A stretch of 64,000 nucleotides of DNA from VRUE01 sp963715625 (GTDB taxonomy: Bacteria; Actinomycetota; Thermoleophilia; Solirubrobacterales; 70-9): the NCBI GenBank assembly GCA_963715625.1, contig OY970260.1, positions 2,666,001 to 2,730,000 of the forward strand, given 5' to 3'. How positions within the stretch are numbered: the first letter of the stretch is position 1; each line of letters starts with the position of its first letter. The translations under genes were made by a program, and so were the position numbers. Positions 15,659-25,179 of the stretch are shown in pieces. Below the pieces are notes generated by a model. It did no database searches. It was given only the letters and a program-made list of their open reading frames with translations, and was not told where the DNA came from.

Positions 15659-16723
15659 GTGAAGATCGCCCGGGTCGAGGTCATTCCCTACGCGCTGCCG
15701 TTCCGCCGGCCCTACGTGACTGCGCGCGGGCGGCTCGACCGACGCGAGATGGTGCTGCTGCGGCTGCGCTCCGACGACGGATTGGTTGGACTTGGCGAAG
15801 CCGTGCCGCTATCGCTGCGCGGAGGAGCCGCGCTGGCGCAGGTGGCGAGGGAGCTCGAAGCGCTGGGCGAGCGCGACTCGCTGGACGAGGCGACGCTTCG
15901 CGGCGATGCGCTGACCCTCTCCGCTCCCGCCCGCTGCGCGGCGCTGACGGCGCTGCTCGACCTGCGCGGCCGCCGGAGCGCGCATGGGACAACGCCGGGA
16001 CCGGGACCGGTCCAAGCAGTCGAGTGCAACGCCACCCTCGTCGCCGGAGAGCCCGCGGCGGTCGCCGAGGACGCCCTTGCCTGGGCGGCGGACGGCTTCT
16101 CGACCTTCAAGCTGAAGCTCGGTACGGGTGACGATGCGGGCCAGGTGCGCGCGGTGCGCGAAGCGATCGGGCCCGATGCGCGGATACGGGTCGATGCCAA
16201 CGCGGCCTGGGACGTCGAGGCCGCGACGAGAACCCTGGCCGAGCTGGAGCCGTTCGACGTCGAGCTTGCCGAGCAGCCCGTCGCCAGCCTGGAGGAAGCG
16301 GCAGCGGTGGCCCCCACCACGTCGATCCCGATCGCCGGCGACGAGAGCGTCGAGAGCGTCGCCGACGCCAAGCGCGCCCGGGAGCTGAGCGCGTGCGCGC
16401 TCGCCGGGATCAAGCTCTCCAAGGTCGGGGGTCCCGAGGCGGCAATCGAGATCGCCGAGGTGCTGCCGTCCTATGTCTCCAGTGCTCTCGACGGGCCGGT
16501 GGGGATCGCCGCCGGCGCGCAGGTCGCCCAGACCCTGGACGCCGGTGCGAAGGGCGAGGCGGCCTTGGTCCACGGCCTGGCGACCCAAAGGCTCTTCTCC
16601 TCCTCGATCGCGTCGGTCGAGTGCGAGCTTCGGGACGGCATGCTGCACTTGCCCCCCGGCCCCGGCCTGGGCGTGGAGATAGATGAAACGGCGCTGGCGG
16701 CGCACCGCCTCGATGCTCGTTGA
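15659..16723 (+). CDS. menC: o-Succinylbenzoate synthase
   Basis: 354 residues from GTG 15659 (an ATG at 15626 is in frame but inside a hairpin). Enolase superfamily: N-terminal capping domain, then the barrel with FKLKLG (second K as acid/base) near residue 150, metal ligands RVDANAAWD, ELAEQPV and AGDES, and the opposite lysine in AGIKLSKVGG. It dehydrates SHCHC to o-succinylbenzoate. Cluster position supports menC over dipeptide epimerase or muconate cycloisomerase, which share the fold. Confidence 0.88.
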   Translation: MKIARVEVIPYALPFRRPYVTARGRLDRREMVLLRLRSDDGLVGLGEAVPLSLRGGAALAQVARELEALGERDSLDEATLRGDALTLSAPARCAALTALLDLRGRRSAHGTTPGPGPVQAVECNATLVAGEPAAVAEDALAWAADGFSTFKLKLGTGDDAGQVRAVREAIGPDARIRVDANAAWDVEAATRTLAELEPFDVELAEQPVASLEEAAAVAPTTSIPIAGDESVESVADAKRARELSACALAGIKLSKVGGPEAAIEIAEVLPSYVSSALDGPVGIAAGAQVAQTLDAGAKGEAALVHGLATQRLFSSSIASVECELRDGMLHLPPGPGLGVEIDETALAAHRLDAR

Positions 16724-16798
16724 AGCTTCTTGGGAGCCATGACACCGAAAAAGCTTCGATCGTCGGTGAGATCGGCCGTCGTCTAGGTTCCATTCGGC

Positions 16799-18547
16799 GT
16801 GGACCCGACCAACGGCAACACCGCCCTCGCCTCCGCCTTCGCCGAGGAGTTGGCGCGAGGTGGGCTGCACCAAGCGGTCATCTCACCCGGCTCGCGCTCT
16901 ACCCCGCTCGCCGTCGCGCTCTGGCGCCAGCCTGAGATCGAGGTGAGAGTGATCGTCGACGAGCGCTCCGCCGCCTTCTTCGCCCTCGGCGCCGCGCAGG
17001 CGACGGGCGCGCCGGTGGCGATGCTCTGCACCTCCGGCACCGCGGCCGCGAACTATCACCCGGCGATCTGCGAGGCGGATGAATCGGCGATACCGCTGAT
17101 CGCGCTCAGCGCGGATCGCCCTCCCGAGCTGCGCGGCATCGGCGCCGGGCAGACGATCGACCAGCTGAAGCTGTACGGCGGCTCGGTTCGGTGGTTCTGC
17201 GAAGTCGGCACGCACGATGCCGACGACGAGGGCCTGCTCCACTACCGCTCCGTCGCCTGCCGGGCGCTGGCGGCAGCCCGCGGCGAGCCCCGGCCCGGGC
17301 CGGTCCACCTGAACCTGCCCTGGCGCGAGCCGCTAACGCCGATTCCAGTGGAGGGAGCCGTGACGGCGGCCGACCCATTGGCGCTCGAAGGCCGCGACGG
17401 CCGTCCGCTCACCGTGGTGACCCCAATCGACGTGGAGCCCTCGCAGTTCCTCCTCGACGAGGTCGCGGGGCACATCGGCGAGTCCGGCTTCGGCGTGATC
17501 GTCGCCGGGCGCCAGCTCAACCCCGAGCTGCGCGAGCCGCTCGCCCGCCTCGCCCGCGTCGCCGGCTTCCCGATCCTGGCCGAGCCGGCCTCGCAGCTGC
17601 GTTGCGGGCCCCACGACCGCTCCCACGTGGTCAGCGCCTACGACCACCTGCTGCGCGAGGAGGGCTTCCGCGAGGCGATGAAACCCGACCTCGTCCTGCG
17701 CTTCGGCGAGATGCCCACCAGCAAGCCGTTGCGAACCTGGCTGGCCGGGTCGGGCGCGGACGAAATCGTCGTCGACCCGAGAGGCGGTTGGAACGAGCCC
17801 ACCCGCCGAGCCGCCGCACTGCTGCGAGCCGAGCCGACCGAGCTGGCGTCGGGCTGGGCGACGCGCCTCGGCGAGGACCGGCCTGCTCCGGCCCGCTGGC
17901 TGGACGCCGAGCGGGCAGCGCGCGAGGCGCTGGAGGCGGAGCTGGTGGGGCTCGCCGAGCCGACCGAGCCCGGCCTCCACCTCGCCCTCGGCAAGGCGCA
18001 CCGCGACGGCGACCTCGTCTACACGGCGTCGAGCATGCCGATCCGCGACCAGGAGGCTTTTCTCGCCCCCTCGGGCGCCGACACCCTGTTCCTCAGCAAC
18101 CGCGGCGCCAACGGCATCGACGGCCTCGTCTCCTCGGGGATCGGAGCCGCCCACGCCTCGGGCCGCCCGACCACGATCGTCACCGGCGACCTCGGCCTCC
18201 TGCACGACATCGGCGGCCTCGCCGCCCTGCGCGACGTCACCACCCCCGTCCGCATCGTCGTCATCGACAACGACGGCGGCGGCATCTTCGGCTTCCTTCC
18301 CCAGGCGGAGACACTGCCCGGCGACGAGTTCGAGACCCTCCTCGGCACGCCCTGCGGCGTGGACGTGGCGAAGGCGGCAGGGCTCTTCGGCCTCAAGCAC
18401 ATGCGCCTTGAGGCGCTCGACCAGCTACCCGCGGCGCTGGGGGCCGGCACCTGCCTGATCGAGGTGACGGTCAGCCGCGGCGCCAACGTCGAGCACCACC
18501 AACACCTCACAGGTCGCGTCCACGAGGCGATCGCCGCACTTGGCTGA
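16799..18547 (+). CDS. menD: SEPHCHC synthase
   Basis: 582 residues, ThDP-dependent. Typical MenD sequences are VISPGSRSTPLAVAL near residue 27, DERSAAFFALG near 54, TSGTAAANYHPA near 78, SADRPPELRGIGAGQTIDQ near 108, and SNRGANGIDG near 432 with the ThDP-binding GDLGLLHDIGGL after it. It joins isochorismate and 2-oxoglutarate. Start is GTG. It follows menC with a 75-nt gap and ends against a large hairpin shared with convergent menF. Confidence 0.96.
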   Translation: MDPTNGNTALASAFAEELARGGLHQAVISPGSRSTPLAVALWRQPEIEVRVIVDERSAAFFALGAAQATGAPVAMLCTSGTAAANYHPAICEADESAIPLIALSADRPPELRGIGAGQTIDQLKLYGGSVRWFCEVGTHDADDEGLLHYRSVACRALAAARGEPRPGPVHLNLPWREPLTPIPVEGAVTAADPLALEGRDGRPLTVVTPIDVEPSQFLLDEVAGHIGESGFGVIVAGRQLNPELREPLARLARVAGFPILAEPASQLRCGPHDRSHVVSAYDHLLREEGFREAMKPDLVLRFGEMPTSKPLRTWLAGSGADEIVVDPRGGWNEPTRRAAALLRAEPTELASGWATRLGEDRPAPARWLDAERAAREALEAELVGLAEPTEPGLHLALGKAHRDGDLVYTASSMPIRDQEAFLAPSGADTLFLSNRGANGIDGLVSSGIGAAHASGRPTTIVTGDLGLLHDIGGLAALRDVTTPVRIVVIDNDGGGIFGFLPQAETLPGDEFETLLGTPCGVDVAKAAGLFGLKHMRLEALDQLPAALGAGTCLIEVTVSRGANVEHHQHLTGRVHEAIAALG

Positions 18548-18549
18548 GA

Positions 18550-18614
18550 GACCGGGGAGACCCCCTCTCCGGAGCCTCCCCGGCCGTTGCTCCGGAGAGG
18601 GGGTCTCCCCGGTC
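18550..18614. terminator. Perfect 26-bp hairpin between convergent menD and menF
   Basis: Arms 18550-18575 and 18589-18614 are exact reverse complements with a 13-nt loop, starting 2 nt after the menD stop and ending 6 nt before the menF stop. There is no U-tract on either strand. Position suggests bidirectional termination. The length and perfection exceed an ordinary terminator. Confidence 0.75.
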
Positions 18615-18620
18615 CCACCT

Positions 18621-20015
18621 CTACTCGGCCAATAGCGGCAGCAGCGCGCCGAGCTTGATCTCGGTCTCGGCCAACTCAGCGGCGGGCTCGGAGCCGGCGA
18701 CGATGCCGACCCCTGCGTAGAGGTGGGCCTCGCGGTCGCGCAGGACCGCGCTGCGCAGGGCGACGCAGAACTCGCCGTCCTCGGTGGCGTCCATCCAGCC
18801 GACCGGGCCGGCGTACCAGCCGCGGTCCATCCGCTCGAGCTCGGCGATGGCGGCTTTCGCCACCTCCCCCGGCTCGCCGCCGACGGCGGGCGTGGGGTGC
18901 AGTATGCCCGCCAGCTCGACCGCGGATCGGGGCTCGGCCAGCTGGGCGACGACGGGGGTCGCCAGGTGCTGGATGTTGGCGACCCTGACGATCTCCGGTT
19001 CCGCGCCGGTCTCGACCCAGACCGCGTGGGGGCGCAGGACGCGGGCGATCCGCTCGGCGACGATCGCGTGCTCGCGGCGGTCCTTCTCGCTGCGCAGGAG
19101 CTGCTCGCCGAGGTGGTCGTCGACCGCGGGGTCGGAGCTGCGGCGGGTCGAGCCGGCGAGCGCAACCGTGGAGACGCTGGCGCCGGAGCGGCGCAGGAGC
19201 AGCTCGGGGCTAGCGCCGACGAAGGCGGCCTCTGGCGTGCCGCAGCAGAAGCAGAAGCACGAGGGGAACTGCTCGCGCATCGCGCCGAAGACGGCGGCCG
19301 GATCGTGAGCCGCGCCGGCGGTGACGAGCACCTCGCGGGCCAGCACCACCTTCGACATCTCCCCCGCCTCGATCCGCTCGGTCGCAGCCGTCACGGCCCG
19401 CTCGAAGTCGCCGGGGGGACGGACGCTGGCGATCTCGACCCGGCCCGTCGGGTGGGGGTCGAGCATCGGCAGCGGCTCCGCGCGCAACCCCGCGAGCCTG
19501 GCCTCGAGGATGGAGACGAGCTCGTCCGCGTCATCGCCCGGCCGGACGATGGCGTTGACGGTGAGAAAGGCATTCTCGCCACTGCGGCAGAGCGAGAGCT
19601 CGGGTAAGACCAGCGAGGCAGGAGGCAGCGAGGACCACGTCGAGGAGGACCCACCGTCCGAATCGAAGGCGAAGCCTCCAACCCAGACGGCTCCGGCACC
19701 CGCTGGCAACCCGGGGGGCTCATCGAAGACCGACTCTGCCCCCAGGCACCCCCGGGCCACGTCGCGGAAGCGATCCCGCCCGCGCGATGTCACCTCCTGG
19801 GCGACACCGAGCGCGGCGAGGGCAAACTCCCGATCCGGCTGCTCCCAGCAGAACCAGCGATCCGAGGCCAGCCGGGAAGCGAACACCGCCGCACAGGGGT
19901 CGACGCCCTCGATCGGCACGGTGACGCTGACGAGAGTCCTTTTCCCGCGGGCGAGAGCGCGCTCGACCGTCGTCGTCAGATTAGGAAACGACGAGGTCCA
20001 GACGTTGCCAGGCAA
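18621..20015 (-). CDS. menF: Isochorismate synthase
   Basis: About 450-464 residues, chorismate-binding (anthranilate synthase component I) fold. Present are GGFAFD near residue 112, KVVLAREV near 221, the PEAAFVGASPELLLRR block near 260, AGSTRR near 287, and the C-terminal HPTPAVGGEP, GPVGWMD and LYAGVGIVAGSEP blocks. It makes isochorismate from chorismate for menD. The first 15 or so codons read through a palindromic element (19976-20100), so the true start may be later than the ATG at 20015. Confidence 0.92.
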   Translation of the reverse strand: MPGNVWTSSFPNLTTTVERALARGKRTLVSVTVPIEGVDPCAAVFASRLASDRWFCWEQPDREFALAALGVAQEVTSRGRDRFRDVARGCLGAESVFDEPPGLPAGAGAVWVGGFAFDSDGGSSSTWSSLPPASLVLPELSLCRSGENAFLTVNAIVRPGDDADELVSILEARLAGLRAEPLPMLDPHPTGRVEIASVRPPGDFERAVTAATERIEAGEMSKVVLAREVLVTAGAAHDPAAVFGAMREQFPSCFCFCCGTPEAAFVGASPELLLRRSGASVSTVALAGSTRRSSDPAVDDHLGEQLLRSEKDRREHAIVAERIARVLRPHAVWVETGAEPEIVRVANIQHLATPVVAQLAEPRSAVELAGILHPTPAVGGEPGEVAKAAIAELERMDRGWYAGPVGWMDATEDGEFCVALRSAVLRDREAHLYAGVGIVAGSEPAAELAETEIKLGALLPLLAE

Positions 20016-20100
20016 GGACGCAGGGAGCCCGAATAGCAGCGCTATTCGGGCGACCGAGGACGCCGCATGGCGACGTCTGGGGCCGTCGTTTTCAATCTGA
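19976..20100. repeat. Palindrome family 6, copy 2 (ilvN end to menF start)
   Basis: A nested palindrome: TCAGATT (19976-19982) pairs with AATCTGA (20094-20100), AAACGAC with GTCGTTTT, CCAGACG-ttgCCA with TGGcgaCGTCTGG, and a central CCCGAATAGC-agc-GCTATTCGGG hairpin. The core 20014-20062 is shared with 7182-7232, while the outer stems are unrelated. It begins inside the ilvN stop region and reaches into the menF reading frame. Confidence 0.82.
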
Positions 20101-20636
20101 GCCGCGGGCGATCGCGATCTCGCCAGTCCGTACCATCTCGATCAGGCCGTGGGGGCGGATCATCCGCTCGAAAGCCTCGATCTTGTCGGCCGAGCCGGTA
20201 ACCTCGATCGTCAGCGCGCGACGGGAGACATCGACGATCTTGGCGCGGAAGATCTCGGCGAACTGGATGATCTCCGAGCGGCTCTCGACCGCGGCGGAGA
20301 CTTTGAACATCGCCATCTCGCGGGCGACCGTCTCCTCCGGCTCCATGTCGCGGATCTTCAGCACGTTGACCAGCTTGTGCAGCTGCTTGGTCACCTGGTC
20401 GATCGGGTGCACGGCGCCGTCGAGGGTGAGGGTGATGCGGGAGATGCTCGGGTCGTCAGTCGGGCCGACGGCGAGCGTGTCGATGTTGAAGCCGCGCCGG
20501 GAGAAGAGGCCGGCGACGCGGGCGAGCACGCCCGGCTTGTTCTCGACCAGGATCGAGAGGATGTGCTTGCGGCCGCTGAGCTGGCCGGGGACGCGGAGGT
20601 CCTCCAGCTTCACGACCTGTGGAGTGCCCGCCTCCA

Positions 20637-20637
<1 letters not shown>
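20092..20637 (-). CDS. ilvN: Acetolactate synthase small (regulatory) subunit
   Basis: 181 residues. N-terminal ACT domain with HILSILVENKPGVLARVAGL near residue 25 and GFNIDTLAVGPT; C-terminal ALS_ss domain with EIIQFAEIFRAKIVDVS. It binds valine and controls IlvB. The ATG overlaps the ilvB stop (TGATG), so the subunits are coupled. The last codons and stop form one arm of a palindromic element, so that structure may define the 3' end of the ilvBN transcript. Confidence 0.95.
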
Positions 20638-22316
<1,679 letters not shown>

Positions 22317-22386
22317 TCTGTGGCGATGCTACCAGCGACCTCGCGCGCACCGAGCAGGGGGTTTGCCGCTCACCCAGACGGCTCCT

Positions 22387-22480
22387 CGCGGGGGGTGGCG
22401 TGGATTTGGGGGACCACCCCGAGGAAGCTTTAGCTACCGCAGGGGTGGTGGCACCAAATCCGCGACAGGACCCGCCGCGC
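22387..22480. repeat. Palindrome family 1, divergent copy E (sqdB-ilvB gap)
   Basis: About 94 bp. One end carries the family sequence GACAGGACCCGC, the other the GGGTGGCGTGG end also found in the coding copies. The middle differs: GGATTTGG...CCACCCC pairs with GGGGTGG...CCAAATCC around an AGCTTTAGCTACC loop, shared in part with the copy at 46356-46458. It lies 15 nt beyond the sqdB stop and may act as its terminator. Confidence 0.72.
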
Positions 22481-22494
22481 CGGTGCGTCTTGCT

Positions 22495-23667
22495 TCAAAG
22501 CCTTACGGGGGGCCCCGGGTCCCAGCGCGTGTGGGGATCGATCGAGCTGGCGATCACGCGGTCCTTGTGGCGCTCGATCGCGTGGATCATCGACTCGACC
22601 AGCTCCTCGCCGAGCAGGGTCGGCTTCAGCCCGAGGCCCAGGAGCTTCGTGTGGACCGCGTTGTAGTAGTGCTCTTCGAGCTCGACCCGCGGGTTGTCGA
22701 CGTGCTGGACCTCGACCGAGTAGCCAAGGTGCTCGCCGGCATGCTTGACCAGCTGCGCCAGCTCGCCCACCGAGAACTGCTCCGTGAACTGGTTGAAGAC
22801 GCGGAACTCGCCGCGCTCGGCCGGGTTCTCGACCGCGAGCTCGACGCACTGGAGGGTGTCGCGGATGTTGAGGAAGCCGCGGGTCTGGCCGCCCGTGCCG
22901 TAGACGGTGAGCGGGTGGCCGATCACGGCCTGCACGCAGAAGCGGTTGAGCACGGTGCCGAAGATCTCGTCGTAGTCGAAGCGGGTGATCAGCCGCTCGT
23001 CGCGCGCCGTCTCCTCGGTCTCGATCCCATAGACGACGCCCTGGTTGAGGTCCGTTGCACGCAGGCCCCAGATCCGGCAGGCGAAGTGCAGGTTGGTCGA
23101 GTCGTGGACCTTGGAGCAGTGGTACAGCGAGCCGGGCAGCTTGGGGAAGGGCAGCGTGTCGGTGCGCCCCTTGTGCTCGATCTCGATGAACCCCTCCTCG
23201 ATGTCGATGTTGGGGGTCCCGTACTCGCCCATCGTGCCGAGCTTGACCAGGTGGCAGTCGGGCACGTGGTCGCGCAGCGAGAAGAGCAGGTTGAGCGTGC
23301 CGATGACGTTGGTGTGCTGGGTCTCGACGGCGCGCTCGCGCGACATCATCGAGTAGGGCGCCGAGGGCTGCTCTCCGTAGTGGACGACCGCCTCGGGGCT
23401 GGTCTCGGCGACGACCTCGTCGAGGAAGTCGCCGTCCTCGACCGCGCCGACGTAACGGCGGATCTGCTCGCCAGCCGAAATGGCGCGCCAGGCGTCGATG
23501 CGCTCGTCCAGCTCGCAGATGGGCGTCAACGAGCCCGAGCCGTGTTCGCGGTGCCAGCGACGGCGAGAGAAGTTGTCGACGACCGCGACCTCGTGCCCGC
23601 GGGCCGAGAAGCGAAGGGCCGTCGGCCAGCCCAGGTAGCCGTCGCCCCCAAGGATGAGAACGCGCAT
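22495..23667 (-). CDS. sqdB: UDP-sulfoquinovose synthase
   Basis: 390 residues, extended short-chain dehydrogenase. The start RVLILGGDGYLGWPTAL is the SQD1-type NAD-binding motif. Diagnostic blocks follow: LGTMGEYGTPNIDIEEG, YHCSKVHDS (catalytic Tyr and Lys), RATDLNQGVVYGIETEET, GGQTRGFLNIRDT and FNQFTEQFS. These are close to plant and cyanobacterial SQD1/SqdB rather than generic epimerases. It would make UDP-sulfoquinovose from UDP-glucose and sulfite for a sulfolipid. Start at ATG 23667, with an upstream frame rejected. It is divergent from the glycosyltransferases; no sqdX-like GT4 gene is adjacent. Confidence 0.88.
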   Translation of the reverse strand: MRVLILGGDGYLGWPTALRFSARGHEVAVVDNFSRRRWHREHGSGSLTPICELDERIDAWRAISAGEQIRRYVGAVEDGDFLDEVVAETSPEAVVHYGEQPSAPYSMMSRERAVETQHTNVIGTLNLLFSLRDHVPDCHLVKLGTMGEYGTPNIDIEEGFIEIEHKGRTDTLPFPKLPGSLYHCSKVHDSTNLHFACRIWGLRATDLNQGVVYGIETEETARDERLITRFDYDEIFGTVLNRFCVQAVIGHPLTVYGTGGQTRGFLNIRDTLQCVELAVENPAERGEFRVFNQFTEQFSVGELAQLVKHAGEHLGYSVEVQHVDNPRVELEEHYYNAVHTKLLGLGLKPTLLGEELVESMIHAIERHKDRVIASSIDPHTRWDPGPPVRL

Positions 23668-23723
23668 AGGTCGCGGCAGCGTAGCGGACGGAGGCGACGA
23701 CCCGCGGCCATAGCATCCACACG

Positions 23724-25115
23724 ATGAGCGGCCTCGCGGAGCGCAACGGTGGCAGGGCCGGCGTGGCCGCGCTGGCCGCAATCCTGCTGCTCGGGCTCGG
23801 CCTGCGGATCGGCGAGGCCTGGGACGGTCGTGCCCCGGTCTTCGACGCCGCGGCCTACGCCGAGATCGCCCGGAACCTCGACCAGGGCGACGGCTTCACG
23901 CTGGGCCCGGACGCCACCCAGCCCGCGAGCAACTACTCGCCCGGCCTGCCGCTTTTCGCGGCCGGCGTCTACGAGCTGACCGGCGGTGTCCACGAACGCG
24001 CGATGCGGCTGGTGTTGGCCCTGCTTGGAACGCTGGCCGTGCTTTTCACCTACCTGATCGGACGCCGACTGTCAGGGCCCGTTGCAGGTCTAATCGGGGC
24101 CAGCGCGGTCGCCATCTACCCCGCCCTCATCGAGTACCAAGGAATGTTGATGAGTGAGCCGCTTGCAGCCTCCCTCCTCTCCGCAGCAGTGCTCACGAGC
24201 TTCTTGGCGGTGGGCGTCAACCAAAGCCGCCCCTCGCGTGGGTGGCGTGGGGTGAGGGGGGTCGAGGACGGACCGTGGCCCGCCCGCAGCGCCCCCCTCA
24301 CCCCGCGACGGGACCCGCGCGCCAGGTGGCTCTTGCCCGGCGCCCTATTCGGATGCCTGGCACTCGTGCGCCCGGAGTACCTCGGAGTCGTCTTGCTCGT
24401 GAGCTTGGTGGTGCTTGCCAAGGATCTGCGGACCGATTGGCGGAGATCGCTTGCGCGTGCGGGCATCCTGCTTGCCGGGGCCGCGATCGTGGTCGTGCCC
24501 TGGACGGTGCGGAATGCGGTGGCGCTGGACCGGTTCGTGCCGGTGTCGACCGGAGGGGGTCAGGTGCTCTTCGCCGGCACCTACCTGCCCTCCGATGGAG
24601 ACCCGGAAAAGGTGGGTGCCGAGGTCGTCGAGCGTCATCCGGAGCTGTTCGCGCCTGGGGCGGTCGAGAGGCTGCGGCTGGAGCAGATCCTGGCTCGGCT
24701 GGCCGAGAGTCGCTATCCGCAGATGGAGACCGACGAGGCGCTTGGCCGGATGGGGCGGGAACAGCTCTGGGACGACGTCTCCGAGGAGCCGGTCGAGTAC
24801 GCGGGGTTCGTGGCGACGAAGGTCGGGCGGATTTGGCTGCACGGGCCGCGGGACGTGATGCGCCAGCCCGGGTGGGAGCTGCTGCACTGGGCACTTGTCG
24901 GGTTCGGGCTGGTCGGCCTGATCGTGCTGGCGGCGCAGCGGCGCTGGGAGGCGCTGCTGCTGGCGACGATCTTCGTCGGGATCACCGCGGTCTGCGCCCT
25001 TCTCGTCGCTTCGCCCCGGCGCGTCCTGGTGACGATGCCGCTGGTCGCGGCGCTGGCCGGCATCGGGGTCGTCTGGGCCAGCGCGACGCTCACAGGACGA
25101 CGGCAACTGGATTGA
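23724..25115 (+). CDS. Membrane glycosyltransferase (PMT/ArnT-like), copy 1
   Basis: 463 residues with about 9-10 hydrophobic helices. N-terminal helix, then FDAAAYAEIARNLDQGDGF, whose acidic residue corresponds to the catalytic Asp of the first extracytoplasmic loop in GT39/GT83-type enzymes, and SEPLAASLL. These use polyprenyl-phosphate sugars outside the membrane. Residues about 171-199 are a low-complexity insert (RPSRGWRG...DPRARW) encoded by a palindromic repeat. It is followed at 64 nt by a paralogue with the same insert at the equivalent place. Acceptor unknown. Confidence 0.8.
   Translation: MSGLAERNGGRAGVAALAAILLLGLGLRIGEAWDGRAPVFDAAAYAEIARNLDQGDGFTLGPDATQPASNYSPGLPLFAAGVYELTGGVHERAMRLVLALLGTLAVLFTYLIGRRLSGPVAGLIGASAVAIYPALIEYQGMLMSEPLAASLLSAAVLTSFLAVGVNQSRPSRGWRGVRGVEDGPWPARSAPLTPRRDPRARWLLPGALFGCLALVRPEYLGVVLLVSLVVLAKDLRTDWRRSLARAGILLAGAAIVVVPWTVRNAVALDRFVPVSTGGGQVLFAGTYLPSDGDPEKVGAEVVERHPELFAPGAVERLRLEQILARLAESRYPQMETDEALGRMGREQLWDDVSEEPVEYAGFVATKVGRIWLHGPRDVMRQPGWELLHWALVGFGLVGLIVLAAQRRWEALLLATIFVGITAVCALLVASPRRVLVTMPLVAALAGIGVVWASATLTGRRQLD
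24235..24321. repeat. Palindrome family 1, copy B, in frame inside a glycosyltransferase gene
   Basis: 87 bp (29 codons) bounded by CGCGTGGGT and ACCCGCGCG. It is about 93 percent identical to copy C in the neighbouring paralogue over about 105 bp by eye. Inner stem GGGGTGAGGGGGG pairs with CCCCCCTCACCCC; copy C has GGGGGAAGGGGGG with CCCCCCTTCCCCC, so the differences compensate. The frame stays open through the element. Confidence 0.88.
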
Positions 25116-25179
25116 ACGTCATATAGACGGTCGATCCAGCACTCGTCCCCGGACACGGCGCGGATAGCCTGCCTCACTG

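Noticed and set aside
22317..22440. Possible branched-chain leader peptide upstream of ilvB
   Set aside because: The short frame there is not enriched in Leu, Ile or Val and shows no pairing with an ilvB SD.
24242..25126. Separate gene overlapping the first glycosyltransferase in another frame
   Set aside because: Arg/Gly-rich translation typical of a shadow frame in high-GC DNA.
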